Assembly (NCBI RefSeq): GCF_001557875.1
Contig: NZ_LNRF01000008.1
Location: 161,061-225,060 of the forward strand
Length of the DNA stretch: 64,000 bases
Direction of reading: 5' to 3'
Source: Vibrio splendidus
GTDB lineage: Bacteria; Pseudomonadota; Gammaproteobacteria; Enterobacterales; Vibrionaceae
The notes below the pieces were generated by a model that saw only the letters and a list, made by a program, of their open reading frames with translations, did no database searches and was not told where the DNA came from. Shown in pieces: positions 47,246-55,439 of the stretch (positions within the stretch are counted from its first letter, which is position 1; the number at the start of each line of letters is the position of its first letter). The position numbers were made by a program, and so were the translations under genes.

Positions 47246-47575
47246 TTAAGCTTCACAAAGGTGAATCATTGCGTTAGACATATCCATCAAAATTTTCTTT
47301 CCGGCACTTTCATTAATTACTACGTCGTAATGCTCCAACTTCAGGCAGATTCTTGCAATCTCCATAGCCCCGCAAGATAACGCAATGCCTTTAACTTTAT
47401 GGGCGAGTTCTCGATTGGACTCACGTCCTTGAAAAATATCATCACTAACCTTGTGTAAACTCCTAATGGCAATCTGACGAAATCTAACTCCAATATCCGA
47501 TTGAAAGTTACAACCCGTCGCCATAAGAAATACATTTGTGTCGATGCTATACATACCTAATTCTCTCACCTTCAT
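47246..47575 (-). CDS. Hpt-domain phosphotransfer protein
   Basis: 109 aa, helical. The phosphotransfer motif is ELAHKVKGIALSCGA with His59. AGGG precedes the ATG at 47575. It should carry phosphate from the hybrid kinase receiver to the receiver-EAL protein. First gene of the leftward signalling operon, divergent from the TfoX-family gene. Confidence 0.85.
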   Translation of the reverse strand: MKVRELGMYSIDTNVFLMATGCNFQSDIGVRFRQIAIRSLHKVSDDIFQGRESNRELAHKVKGIALSCGAMEIARICLKLEHYDVVINESAGKKILMDMSNAMIHLCEA

Positions 47576-47746
47576 GACACCCTAAATTTTGAACGCCTGT
47601 CACAAAACTGATATGGCAGATGGAGAATAAAAATAACCAATATGCCCAATGGCATTGTCTATTTTTTAAGTTGGCTTATGCCATATTCACCAGGGGGGGA
47701 TATTTGGAAAATAGATCACACTATTTACAATTATCGAGTGAAAATA

Positions 47747-48340
47747 ATGGCACACCTTTTCAGACAGACTTTTAGACGCTTGGAACAACTAGGGCGGGTG
47801 TCTATAAAACAAATATTTGGCCTTACTGCCTTCTATGTAGATAACGTTTTGCTCGTTCTACATAAAAGTGGGGAACTGTACCTCAGAGGAACATCGGCAC
47901 AAGAAAGCTACTTTATTTACAAAGGCTACCCCAAGGTGAATGCAGGTACACTGGGGGTAAGCCAAAATGCGGATTACTACAAGCTGCCAGCAAACCCTTG
48001 GAGCAAGTATTCTTTGACTCTATGCGAAGCAGAAGTCGCGCTAGACCAAATAAAAAGATCACGTAGCAGTTACCTTTCTGTTCCCAAAAGGCTCAAAGAC
48101 TTACCCAACATGCGATTTTCAACAGAACAACTTCTTGAGAAAGCGGGCATAAACTCCATTGAGAAACTCAGAAGTCTAGGTACGATTGGTGCTGTAAAGG
48201 CTATCCAACAACATACCTGCCATAAGCCAACCATCGAGTTAATTTGGTCGTTAGAGGGTGCGATCCAAGGTATACACCGTTCGCAACTGCCAACGAACCT
48301 AAAAAAAGCCTTGCGCACCCAAGTTCAAAGTTATTGTTAA
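47747..48340 (+). CDS. TfoX/Sxy-family protein
   Basis: 197 aa from the ATG at 47747 (MAHLFRQTFRRLEQLG); the frame is open upstream to 47642, but homology begins here. Residues 18-110 match the TfoX N-terminal domain (IFGLTAFYVDNVLLVLHKSGELYLRG). Residues 120-195 match the C-terminal domain (LPNMRFSTEQLLEKAGINSIEKLRSLGTIGAV). In vibrios TfoX and TfoY act with CRP-type regulators on competence, motility and secretion. No c-di-GMP riboswitch like that of tfoY was seen. This is a third, accessory-region paralogue type. Confidence 0.82.
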   Translation: MAHLFRQTFRRLEQLGRVSIKQIFGLTAFYVDNVLLVLHKSGELYLRGTSAQESYFIYKGYPKVNAGTLGVSQNADYYKLPANPWSKYSLTLCEAEVALDQIKRSRSSYLSVPKRLKDLPNMRFSTEQLLEKAGINSIEKLRSLGTIGAVKAIQQHTCHKPTIELIWSLEGAIQGIHRSQLPTNLKKALRTQVQSYC

Positions 48341-48662
48341 TACAAAGCTATCGTTATGTAAATTCCAAACGCGGTTAGTTTTATACCATGGCTATTAAGC
48401 TAGGGTTTATTAGCTAAACCGCCTGTCCTTAAGTGATTTCCCTCAAGCTGAATCTTGTTAACTTAGCGTACCCATTCACTTAATAGTTCGCTCCGTTTTA
48501 ATTCGCATTGCCTTCCTTTATTTTGGTTTCCTATTATCTCTTCGGTTTAAATTCACAATTCAATCTCCAATACAACTCAATTTATAACTATTTATTTTAC
48601 AATCTGCCCCACTGGCACCAAACTAGGCATATCAACAAAACATCTAAACAAGGTGCTTAAAT
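48341..48662. other. Intergenic region upstream of a small secreted protein
   Basis: About 320 bp, AT-rich, no ORF of note. It probably holds the promoter of the 48663 gene; nothing else could be identified. Confidence 0.3.
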
Positions 48663-48905
48663 ATGCGTTCGTTACTCTTTGCTTCAACAGCAGTATTATC
48701 AACTATTGTCTCTTTTCAATCGGCTGCCGCAAATGTCTCTGTGCGCTGGACAGGGAAAGTTCCGACTTCTGACTGCGCCTCAAACCCTATTAGCAACCAA
48801 GTCGCGTTCAACTCACTAAGTGAACGCTGCAAGCTAGAGCTCAAACAAAGTGAAACAACCACGACGACCAAAAAAGAGAACAAGATGGTCTCATTTGACC
48901 TGTAA
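48663..48905 (+). CDS. Small secreted protein with a pilin-like N-terminus
   Basis: 80 aa. A Sec signal (LLFASTAVLSTIVSFQSAAA) is followed by NVSVRWTGKVPTSDCASNP. This resembles the mature start of the major pilin of the downstream fimbrial cluster (NATVLWSGIVPTTSASD): both have W-x-G-x-VPT. Two cysteines and a Thr/Lys-rich tail follow. It is far too short for a complete pilin, so it may be a truncated or specialised subunit. AAGG lies upstream of the ATG. Confidence 0.5.
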   Translation: MRSLLFASTAVLSTIVSFQSAAANVSVRWTGKVPTSDCASNPISNQVAFNSLSERCKLELKQSETTTTTKKENKMVSFDL

Positions 48906-48999
48906 TTCAAAATAATAAGCCATTAGGTAGGCATAACATCCCGTTTAATATTCAATCCGACCTTGTCTGTAAGTACAGCAGAGAAATAATACAGGTACG

Positions 49000-49320
49000 A
49001 TGATTAAACTTGTTGGTTGTTTGTTTATGAAAATCACTTTGCATTACGGTTCGCTCAGGCTCTCTATTGAGGGTTGTCCCACAATAAAAACCATTCAACT
49101 CACACTCAGCGAGTTTTTAGTTCTCGAAGAGTTGCTCGCTCATCAAGGGCAACATTTAACAAAACACCACCTGCTCAAAGCCGGTTGGCCCAATTCGTAC
49201 GTTTGTAATAATGCATTGAATATGGTGATCATGTCTTTAAGAAAGAAGCTTCTTAGGCTAGGTGGATGGATTGAAATCAGTACTATTCATAGAGTGGGCT
49301 ATAGTCTACATATAAATTGA
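49000..49320 (+). CDS. Solo winged-helix (OmpR/ToxR-type) DNA-binding protein
   Basis: 106 aa. Almost the whole chain is a trans_reg_C winged helix: TIKTIQLTLSEFLVLEELLAHQGQHLTKHHLLKAGWP and the wing IEISTIHRVGYSLHIN. It has no receiver, membrane anchor or periplasmic part, unlike most relatives. AGG precedes the ATG at 49000. It ends 31 bp before the 3' end of the avd gene (convergent). A candidate local regulator for the DGR or fimbriae. Confidence 0.75.
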   Translation: MIKLVGCLFMKITLHYGSLRLSIEGCPTIKTIQLTLSEFLVLEELLAHQGQHLTKHHLLKAGWPNSYVCNNALNMVIMSLRKKLLRLGGWIEISTIHRVGYSLHIN

Positions 49321-49351
49321 CGATATATGTGTTTTGCCGTGAGTTTGCGCG

Positions 49352-49726
49352 CTATCCCCCTAAAAACCAACGTCGCCAACCCACAACTTGTCTTTGAATA
49401 TTCCCGATACATTCAGTCAACACAGCCAGTCCGCCGTGAGACAAAAACTTCATTTCCCAAGCTAATAACAGCAGTGCCGAGATAGTTTCTAGCGAAGCAT
49501 TAACCTCCATCAGCAACTTTGCAGCCCGCTCTTTTCCAACCGTTGTTGACTTGCTTTGTAAATTCGCTAGCACTACGTTACGAATCGCGGACGTTATTTC
49601 CTTAAGCAATTGCTCACCAGTTGTAAACCGAAATGCTCTGGGAAAATGCTTATGTTGGTTCCAATATAACTTATACAATTTCTGTAAGTCATAGTATATT
49701 CGATTATGTTTAAAAGGTTGCCCCAT
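49352..49726 (-). CDS. avd: DGR accessory variability determinant (Avd, four-helix bundle)
   Basis: 124 aa from the ATG at 49726; another ATG is at 49729. AGGAGG seven bases upstream gives a firm start. Helical protein with YYDLQKLYKLYWNQHKHFPRAFRFTTGEQLLKEI, the pattern of the S23/Avd four-helix family (FPR.xRFTxG). In known DGRs, Avd forms a positively charged pentamer that binds the reverse transcriptase and template RNA and is needed for mutagenic cDNA synthesis. It is encoded divergently from the RT, and their 5' ends overlap by about 21 bp. Confidence 0.85.
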   Translation of the reverse strand: MGQPFKHNRIYYDLQKLYKLYWNQHKHFPRAFRFTTGEQLLKEITSAIRNVVLANLQSKSTTVGKERAAKLLMEVNASLETISALLLLAWEMKFLSHGGLAVLTECIGNIQRQVVGWRRWFLGG

Positions 49727-50962
49727 CATTATCCCTCCTCAATTCGTCACAAACTTGTCTCTGAGTTACTCCGTAGTGCGCAACTTGCAGGTCGTAGCCA
49801 ACAAAAGGCCACACAGACATTGCAGTTACCAACACACTGCCACGAGCTCTGTCATGCCATACTTAGCGGCACCTATAGCCCTGAACCCTACCAACACTTC
49901 GCCGTTACCGAACCGAAACTCAGAGAGATTTACGCTCCTTCATTCAAAGACCGTATTGTTCAAATGTGGGTGTGTAGTCATTTAACTCCACTAATGGAAA
50001 AGCGTTTTATTGACGACACTTACGCAAACCGCAAAGGTAAAGGAACCTACGCGGCTATAGAAAAAAGCCAAAAATTAATGCGGCAACCAAAGCACCAATG
50101 GGCTATGTCGTTAGATATATACAGCTATTTTAACCAGATAGATAAATCCCTTTTACTCAATAAAATAGAACGGCTTATTGCCAATGCCACCATTCACTCA
50201 CTTAAACAACGTTGCCTTATTGAAGTAACCAAGAAAATTATTACTCATGATACCGCACGTGAAGCTCTTACCCGAACCGGGGATCAGTCTCTTTTGCACG
50301 CCATCCCGAAACATAAACGGCTTATTCACAGCCCAAAAGGAACAGGCCTGCCGATAGGGAGCGTTACAAGCCAATTAATGGGCAATTATTACCTCAACGA
50401 CCTAGATCATTTTATTAAGCACGAGTTAAAAGTAAAAGGTTACGTGCGTTATATGGATGACCTATTTTTACTTGCCGACTCTCCTAAGACCTTACGATTC
50501 TGGCAGCAAGAAATTAAGTATTACCTTAAAGAACACTTAAAGCTTAAACTGCACCCAACTAAGGTTCGCCTTGATAAAGTTACACATGGTTTTGACTACT
50601 TGGGTTATCGCATTTATGGACACCACAAATTTATACGCCAATCTACAGTACAATCGCTCAAGCAACGATTGTGTTACTTTCGTTCTTTACTTGAGCCAAA
50701 TAAAACGTTTTCAAACGTGCATCCACCCGAGCGAGGTCAATGGCAACGATGGTACCGAGCAGGCAACACGCCCCCATTAGGGCTTCCTTTATATCGCGCA
50801 ATGCTAAGCACGATTAATAGTTATTACGGGTTATTAAGCCATGCTAACCACTGCAGATTACGTAAGTCGCTTTACCATCATCACTTCGGTGAATTAAAAA
50901 CACTCTTTATTCCTGCGAATGCAAACTATACCAGTGTTAAACTCCGTTCTTGCCATTTTTGA
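49706..50962 (+). CDS. DGR reverse transcriptase
   Basis: 418 aa. RT motifs in order: GTYSPEPYQHFAVTEPKLREIYAP, DRIVQMWV, KGKGTYAAI, the catalytic MSLDIYSYF, GLPIGSVTSQ, and YMDD at 249-252 followed by DYLGYRIYG. The xGxxxSQ form (not QGxxxSP) is typical of DGR enzymes. The product copies the TR RNA, misincorporating opposite adenines. The ATG at 49706 has no clear ribosome site and overlaps the avd start in antisense. The gene runs towards the TR, which lies 29 bp past its stop on the other strand. Confidence 0.93.
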   Translation: MFKRLPHHYPSSIRHKLVSELLRSAQLAGRSQQKATQTLQLPTHCHELCHAILSGTYSPEPYQHFAVTEPKLREIYAPSFKDRIVQMWVCSHLTPLMEKRFIDDTYANRKGKGTYAAIEKSQKLMRQPKHQWAMSLDIYSYFNQIDKSLLLNKIERLIANATIHSLKQRCLIEVTKKIITHDTAREALTRTGDQSLLHAIPKHKRLIHSPKGTGLPIGSVTSQLMGNYYLNDLDHFIKHELKVKGYVRYMDDLFLLADSPKTLRFWQQEIKYYLKEHLKLKLHPTKVRLDKVTHGFDYLGYRIYGHHKFIRQSTVQSLKQRLCYFRSLLEPNKTFSNVHPPERGQWQRWYRAGNTPPLGLPLYRAMLSTINSYYGLLSHANHCRLRKSLYHHHFGELKTLFIPANANYTSVKLRSCHF

Positions 50963-50973
50963 TAAGGCGACAC
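50955..50973. repeat. Left arm of inverted repeat flanking the TR
   Basis: ATTTTTGATAAGGCGACAC; its reverse complement recurs at 51291-51309 with one C/T difference that still pairs as G-U in RNA. It contains the RT stop codon. Confidence 0.85.
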
Positions 50974-50990
50974 CGCTGAGTATATGTCAG

Positions 50991-51125
50991 CCTGATACGC
51001 ACGAGGCGTAGTTCTGATTGGATGGGTTGTTGCTGTTGACGTTGCCATTGTTGAGGTTCACGTTGTAGTAGTTGGAACCATTAGGCGTCGACGACCAGTA
51101 GTTGTTGTTGGTCGCCCAACCCTTC
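50991..51125 (-). repeat. DGR template repeat (TR)
   Basis: 135 bp aligning without gaps to the VR at 51914-52048. 19 positions differ, and every one is an A on the sense (reverse) strand of the TR; I count about 43 such adenines, and all non-A positions are identical. In the target frame the TR encodes mostly Asn codons (AAC/AAT), which cannot mutate to stops by A changes. It lies in the non-coding interval between the convergent RT and orf163 genes. Confidence 0.96.
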
Positions 51126-51290
51126 ACGTTTGCACTTATTGTTTATACGGAGTGTTGCCTTTCGACTTGCTCCCCTTTATTACCTTTTAAGGCCATAAGT
51201 GCCGATAACATACCAGGGCCCGCTCACCAATGCCTTAACAAAGGTGTTCTCTAGGCGCAGCAAAGCTGCTATGTTCCCTGTTTTTATAGA

Positions 51291-51309
51291 GTGTCACCTT
51301 ATCAAAAAT
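51291..51309. repeat. Right arm of inverted repeat flanking the TR
   Basis: GTGTCACCTTATCAAAAAT, pairing with 50955-50973. In the TR-sense RNA the two arms would form a 19-bp stem closing a loop of about 317 nt that contains the whole TR. Confidence 0.85.
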
Positions 51310-51319
51310 ATTACTGAGG

Positions 51320-51811
51320 TTATCTCTCAGTCCAACGAATAACATCAAACAGCAACTTACCCTCGGGGTTAGAGGTGTCCGGTGTGCATTCGTCTAACTG
51401 GCGTACTAACCATTGTGGCATCCAAACTTTAGAGAAACTGTTATCTGTTTTTAGTCTGGGATTTAAGTCAGACCGTCCATGTGCGGGTAAGTCGTTTTTG
51501 TGCGATAGATACCACTCTTCCCAATTAGACATATCGGCACAAAAATCAATACTGATGACGCCTTTTTTGTCAGGATACACGCCTATTTTCGCAAGGCTAC
51601 TTGCGGGTAACCCACCCGATAGAACACATTGTGAACCGATTTTTTTCACCACTTTAGCCGAGACTTTTAAAGCAGGCAAAGAGGGGCGAGTTTCCACCCA
51701 CTGCTGCCATGCGTAGAGCGCTTGGTCATAAAAGCGAACAAATATGCCTTCATGAATACCGATAATTTTACCTTGTTGCTGACTCAGCTTGAGTTTTGTT
51801 TCAATATCCAT
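51320..51811 (-). CDS. DGR-associated protein of unknown function
   Basis: 163 aa, soluble, no signal peptide; Trp-rich (YAWQQWVETRP, SNWEEWYLSHK, KVWMPQWLVRQL). No family recognised. It lies between the target gene and the TR, on the same strand as both, so a transcript reading through from the target would carry VR, this ORF and TR in order. It may be an extra accessory factor of this DGR; this rests on position only. Confidence 0.6.
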   Translation of the reverse strand: MDIETKLKLSQQQGKIIGIHEGIFVRFYDQALYAWQQWVETRPSLPALKVSAKVVKKIGSQCVLSGGLPASSLAKIGVYPDKKGVISIDFCADMSNWEEWYLSHKNDLPAHGRSDLNPRLKTDNSFSKVWMPQWLVRQLDECTPDTSNPEGKLLFDVIRWTER

Positions 51812-51860
51812 CTCTATCCTTACTGAGTTTAAAAATAAACCTTTAATTTTTTAAAAAGAA

Positions 51861-51881
51861 AAAACGGCCCTGCGGGCCGCA
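51861..51881 (-). terminator. Terminator/hairpin after the DGR target gene
   Basis: CGGCCC-TGC-GGGCCG at 51865-51879; on the reverse strand it is followed by six T residues. It is about 35 bp past the VR end, so it may also be the hairpin that DGRs carry near the VR. Confidence 0.75.
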
Positions 51882-51906
51882 AACTCTAAACGTTGAACGT
51901 TAAACC

Positions 51907-54486
51907 CTAAAAACCTGATACGCACGAGGCGTAGGTCTGAAAGGATGGGTAGCTGCTGCCGACGTGGCCATTGGTGAGGCGCACGTTGTAGTAGCGGGAA
52001 CCATCAGGCGTCGACGACCAGTAGTAGTGGAAGGACGCCCAACCCTTCGCAGCAAACATATTTGAATAAGTGCTATAAAGACTCACCAACTCATCTTTCG
52101 TTGCTAAACGCCAATTACTCTTACCTAGGAGGTTAATGTTGTTATATTGAGTACAAAGTTGGTCGGCCTCAGAGTGATAGAAACGAGCAAACACACCGCC
52201 GCTAGGGCCTTCGCTACCAGACTCCGTGTAAGAAAGACTATACCCAGCGTAGTCTATAGCCTGTAAAAAGGGGACACTTGGGTTTCCGGTATACAGCTTT
52301 CCGCCGTTTTCCGCCACTTTGATGCAGTCACCCGCGGCGTTTGCTTTATCATCATCGCCGACTTGCCCCCCACAAACATGGGCATTAAACGTCACTTGGC
52401 TGGTTGAATCAGAAAGTATGCCATCTGTGGTGGTGTAAGAAGAGGTGACATCAAACGTCATTGTGGTTTTTGGTGTCTGGTATTTGGGATCCCATTTTAC
52501 GCGGGATTTTTGCTCGCCCTGAGCATCGGTTTCTGTCGTCTCTACCTGCAAAAGGGGGGTGACTGTCTCCGACGTATCAGGGTGCTCGCCGCTACTTACC
52601 TCTGACGTAACCGAATAACCTTCTAGCGGGTTGTCATAGGCATCTTTCAGGGTTGCCGTTACCTGGTTACCTTCAACTGAGGTGTAATTAGCGTTGTTGA
52701 TCGTCGCTTCCGATGTCACACCTGCGGTCTTTTCATCACCGATAAATGTTACTTCATGAGTTTGAGTCACACCGCCGACATCAAAAGTTACGGTCACCGT
52801 CTCAGCTTTCGTGCTGGTTAATGTAAACTCAGCAATACCTTGGCTATCGGTTGTTTGCGTCTCAGGATAAAGTGTTGCGTCAGCACCAGTGACCGATGCA
52901 CTGATTTGCGTATCTGGCCTAACTTCATCGCCCAGTTTCAGCTCCACAGAGACCGTACCAACATCGGTACCATTCGCCACTACCTCTGTACTTGAGTCTG
53001 GTTGCACCTGAATCAAACCTTGCTTGAGACATGTCGCATAGTAATAGCCTGTCGGACTAAGGGCTCCCGTCTGAACGCTGCCACTGTCAGACAAGTCTAC
53101 CCACTTAGCCTCTTCAGCCACATCGTCATAAGCAAGGTACGTGTATTCCGCAGGCCAATTGTGCAGAGTTTGCACATTGATGTTTGTTCCCATCTGCGAA
53201 AGTTCCTCTACCGTTGGCAGCGAAGCACCGCTTTGCTGACAATACTCTACCGCTGTTGGGTAACGCCCCCCTGCCATGTCGATTGCCGGCGAGTACCCTG
53301 TATCACTGAGTTTGGCATCGTAAGCTAGGCCTTGATTTGCTGCGTCAACCGCAGTAAGGGGCGCAGTAAACACATCCGCCAAATAAGGAATGTCTCCCCA
53401 TTTACCTGACTGGTTTGGGTCTACAACCTCTACACGAATCAAACCCATATCATAAACGCCATTATGATCACTGACGGCAAAACTTATGTAGTGATAGCCC
53501 GGCTTTGATGCTTGAAAGACGATCTTTTTGTTCCCGGTGTTCAGCGGATCTTTAGAGGCTGCTTCGGCGTTGAATGTATTAACGTAAACTAATTGATAAT
53601 CATCACCATCATCAGATGTTACAAATTCACTGATGTCGATTTCTATTTCCGTAGAGACGTTAACAGCATCGGGATATTCAATAGGATCATTAATCGTAAA
53701 GCCTTGGTTCGCCTCATAGCCTACTGCGATATCCAAAACACCCATTAATACTAAGCCGTTCCCTGAATCTTCGAAGGTATAGAGCACACGGTCAATGCCG
53801 GTAAAACCTTGCGGCGGTGTATATTCCAAGACCTGATCATCTGTATCATTTATTTTAACTGAACTAGAACGAGCGTACGGCAGTGTAAGCTCCGTTAATA
53901 CAAACTCGTCACCTAATGTAAAGCCGACTTTATCCAGTTCACTTTTCAGTGAAATGCTCACATCTTCGTTAATCAGTGTTGTCGCGCTCACTGGAACCAA
54001 TTCGGTTGAGCTAGGATCGCTACTTACCGCAATGCGTGCGATCGCAGAGTTCGAATCTTCTCCACTACTATTATCACTCATTGCCATTGGCGCTTCAGCC
54101 ACACGCCCCATTGGCGACAATGTTCTAGGGGTCACATGATACCGATAATCACACACCTTGGTATCAGAGGCCTGAATTACAAACCCAGTTTCTGTCATAC
54201 TTTCTACTTGGCAGCTATTATCGTTAGACAAGACCTCTACTTCACTCAGCGCAAAACCACCGCCAGTAGATGAAAAAACCTTTGATGATAGGTCAACTTC
54301 AAATAATTCTGAATAACCAGTTGAGTAAGTGGCATTTTGAGCTGAAACTGTTGCTAATTGAGTTTCAGAAGACTGCCCGGTACTACTTTCGCCGCCATCG
54401 CCGCCACACCCAACAAGACCAAGTGTTACTGCAAAAGCTAAGCTCGGACCTATACCGCACCTCAAGTTTTTATTTAAGTCGTTCAT
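51907..54486 (-). CDS. DGR-diversified surface lipoprotein with C-type-lectin-fold variable domain
   Basis: 859 aa from the ATG at 54486 (GTGAG upstream); the longer start at 54510 lacks a site. Lipoprotein signal ending LVGC (Cys27), then Gly/Ser linker. Residues about 40-370 are beta-sandwich modules (EYTPPQGFTGIDRVLYTF). About 385-480 is a DUF1566-like unit (SLPTVEELSQMG...). About 490-710 are Ig-like invasin (Big_1) domains. About 730-859 form a second DUF1566/Lcl domain (NWRLATKDELVSLY, YYWSSTPDGSRYY) that adopts the C-type lectin fold. The VR covers its last 45 codons. It should sit on the outer membrane and bind variable ligands. The fimbrial chaperone gene lies 200 bp upstream on the same strand. 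Confidence 0.9.
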   Translation of the reverse strand: MNDLNKNLRCGIGPSLAFAVTLGLVGCGGDGGESSTGQSSETQLATVSAQNATYSTGYSELFEVDLSSKVFSSTGGGFALSEVEVLSNDNSCQVESMTETGFVIQASDTKVCDYRYHVTPRTLSPMGRVAEAPMAMSDNSSGEDSNSAIARIAVSSDPSSTELVPVSATTLINEDVSISLKSELDKVGFTLGDEFVLTELTLPYARSSSVKINDTDDQVLEYTPPQGFTGIDRVLYTFEDSGNGLVLMGVLDIAVGYEANQGFTINDPIEYPDAVNVSTEIEIDISEFVTSDDGDDYQLVYVNTFNAEAASKDPLNTGNKKIVFQASKPGYHYISFAVSDHNGVYDMGLIRVEVVDPNQSGKWGDIPYLADVFTAPLTAVDAANQGLAYDAKLSDTGYSPAIDMAGGRYPTAVEYCQQSGASLPTVEELSQMGTNINVQTLHNWPAEYTYLAYDDVAEEAKWVDLSDSGSVQTGALSPTGYYYATCLKQGLIQVQPDSSTEVVANGTDVGTVSVELKLGDEVRPDTQISASVTGADATLYPETQTTDSQGIAEFTLTSTKAETVTVTFDVGGVTQTHEVTFIGDEKTAGVTSEATINNANYTSVEGNQVTATLKDAYDNPLEGYSVTSEVSSGEHPDTSETVTPLLQVETTETDAQGEQKSRVKWDPKYQTPKTTMTFDVTSSYTTTDGILSDSTSQVTFNAHVCGGQVGDDDKANAAGDCIKVAENGGKLYTGNPSVPFLQAIDYAGYSLSYTESGSEGPSGGVFARFYHSEADQLCTQYNNINLLGKSNWRLATKDELVSLYSTYSNMFAAKGWASFHYYWSSTPDGSRYYNVRLTNGHVGSSYPSFQTYASCVSGF
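51914..52048 (-). repeat. DGR variable repeat (VR)
   Basis: Last 135 bp of the target gene apart from its final codons, aligned to the TR. 14 codons are changed by 19 substitutions: one Thr to Ser, and the rest Asn to Phe, His, Tyr, Asp, Arg, Arg, Thr, His, Gly, Ser, Tyr, Phe and Thr. The Trp, Gly, Ser and Cys scaffold residues are unchanged. The invariant 3' end (21 bp, GC-rich) fits the initiation-of-mutagenic-homology position. Confidence 0.96.
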
Positions 54487-54687
54487 AGTTTTTCTCACTA
54501 ATTTCTTCATACATTTTTAAATTTCATATTACCCTTGGCTAACAAAAACACATCAGGCATATGTTATTTTTTATAAATCAAAATGCCATATCTGTTATTT
54601 TTTAAATTTATCAAAGAGCAACCACCCCAAATTAAAATCAACCAGTTAAAATAGATATTTAATAATTTATAATATAATTAGCTACTC

Positions 54688-55404
54688 TTAGTGAATTAAC
54701 TTTATTCCATTAGAGTAACTCTTATCATAAGACGTGACAGTCACATTAAGCTGCTCTCTTTGAACACCGCTCAATAGAGAAAACGTTTTATCTCTGCCTG
54801 ACATAACAGTGAACTTTTGCTTACATTGCACATTATTATCGACGTTACATGAATTAACATCGACATAAATTAACGTATTACTCTTATTATCGATGCGTAA
54901 ATCCTCACCTTGATTGTAAATATTATAATCAAAATTTGGCATTGTCGTTGGGATAATATAAACCGGTGAAAAACCATAGTTTATCTCGACGCCGTGAATA
55001 TTCTCTCCCTCTTCTTTATGACGACTAGGAGTAAAAGGCAGCATAAACATCAAATCTTTGCTGTTATCGCAAGACATGTTGTGACATAAACTACGAATAC
55101 CCACGTCTTTCTCTTCACCAGGTTTTAAAACTAACCTTGGATGCGTAAGAGATATTTTCCAATCATTCAGGTTATTTCTTGTATAACGATGGCGAACGAT
55201 CTTGTCACCATCAACCACTTGAATTTCTTCTACTTTTCCATTAACAAAAATCGGGTGAGGCTCGTCATTAATAAGTGTCACGACACCATTGCCCTTTTGA
55301 TCCGCGACGACTATCATTTTATCGACATTAAAAGCATTGGCTGCGGTAGAAGTCATTGCCGCACTAATTACGAATACTGTGAATAGATTAGATTTAATTC
55401 TCAT
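54688..55404 (-). CDS. Alternate (CS1-type) fimbrial periplasmic chaperone, second copy
   Basis: 238 aa with signal peptide (FVISAAMTSTAANA). Close paralogue of the chaperone at 58857: both carry LVLKPGEEKDVGIRSLCHN and INYGFxPVYIIPTT. These chaperones fold pilins and cap them until the usher takes over. Having two copies suggests separate clients; this one lies next to the DGR target rather than the pilin genes. Start ATG 55404. Confidence 0.85.
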   Translation of the reverse strand: MRIKSNLFTVFVISAAMTSTAANAFNVDKMIVVADQKGNGVVTLINDEPHPIFVNGKVEEIQVVDGDKIVRHRYTRNNLNDWKISLTHPRLVLKPGEEKDVGIRSLCHNMSCDNSKDLMFMLPFTPSRHKEEGENIHGVEINYGFSPVYIIPTTMPNFDYNIYNQGEDLRIDNKSNTLIYVDVNSCNVDNNVQCKQKFTVMSGRDKTFSLLSGVQREQLNVTVTSYDKSYSNGIKLIH

Positions 55405-55439
55405 GTTTCTCTCTACTAAAAATGATATATTTATTGATG

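Noticed and set aside
47576..47746. Possible c-di-GMP riboswitch before the TfoX-family gene
   Set aside because: The tfoY gene of vibrios has one, but the conserved core and tetraloop-receptor segments are not present here.
49706..50962. Retron or group II intron reverse transcriptase
   Set aside because: The xGxxxSQ motif, a nearby TR/VR pair and avd define a DGR. No maturase domain or msr/msd-like RNA was seen.
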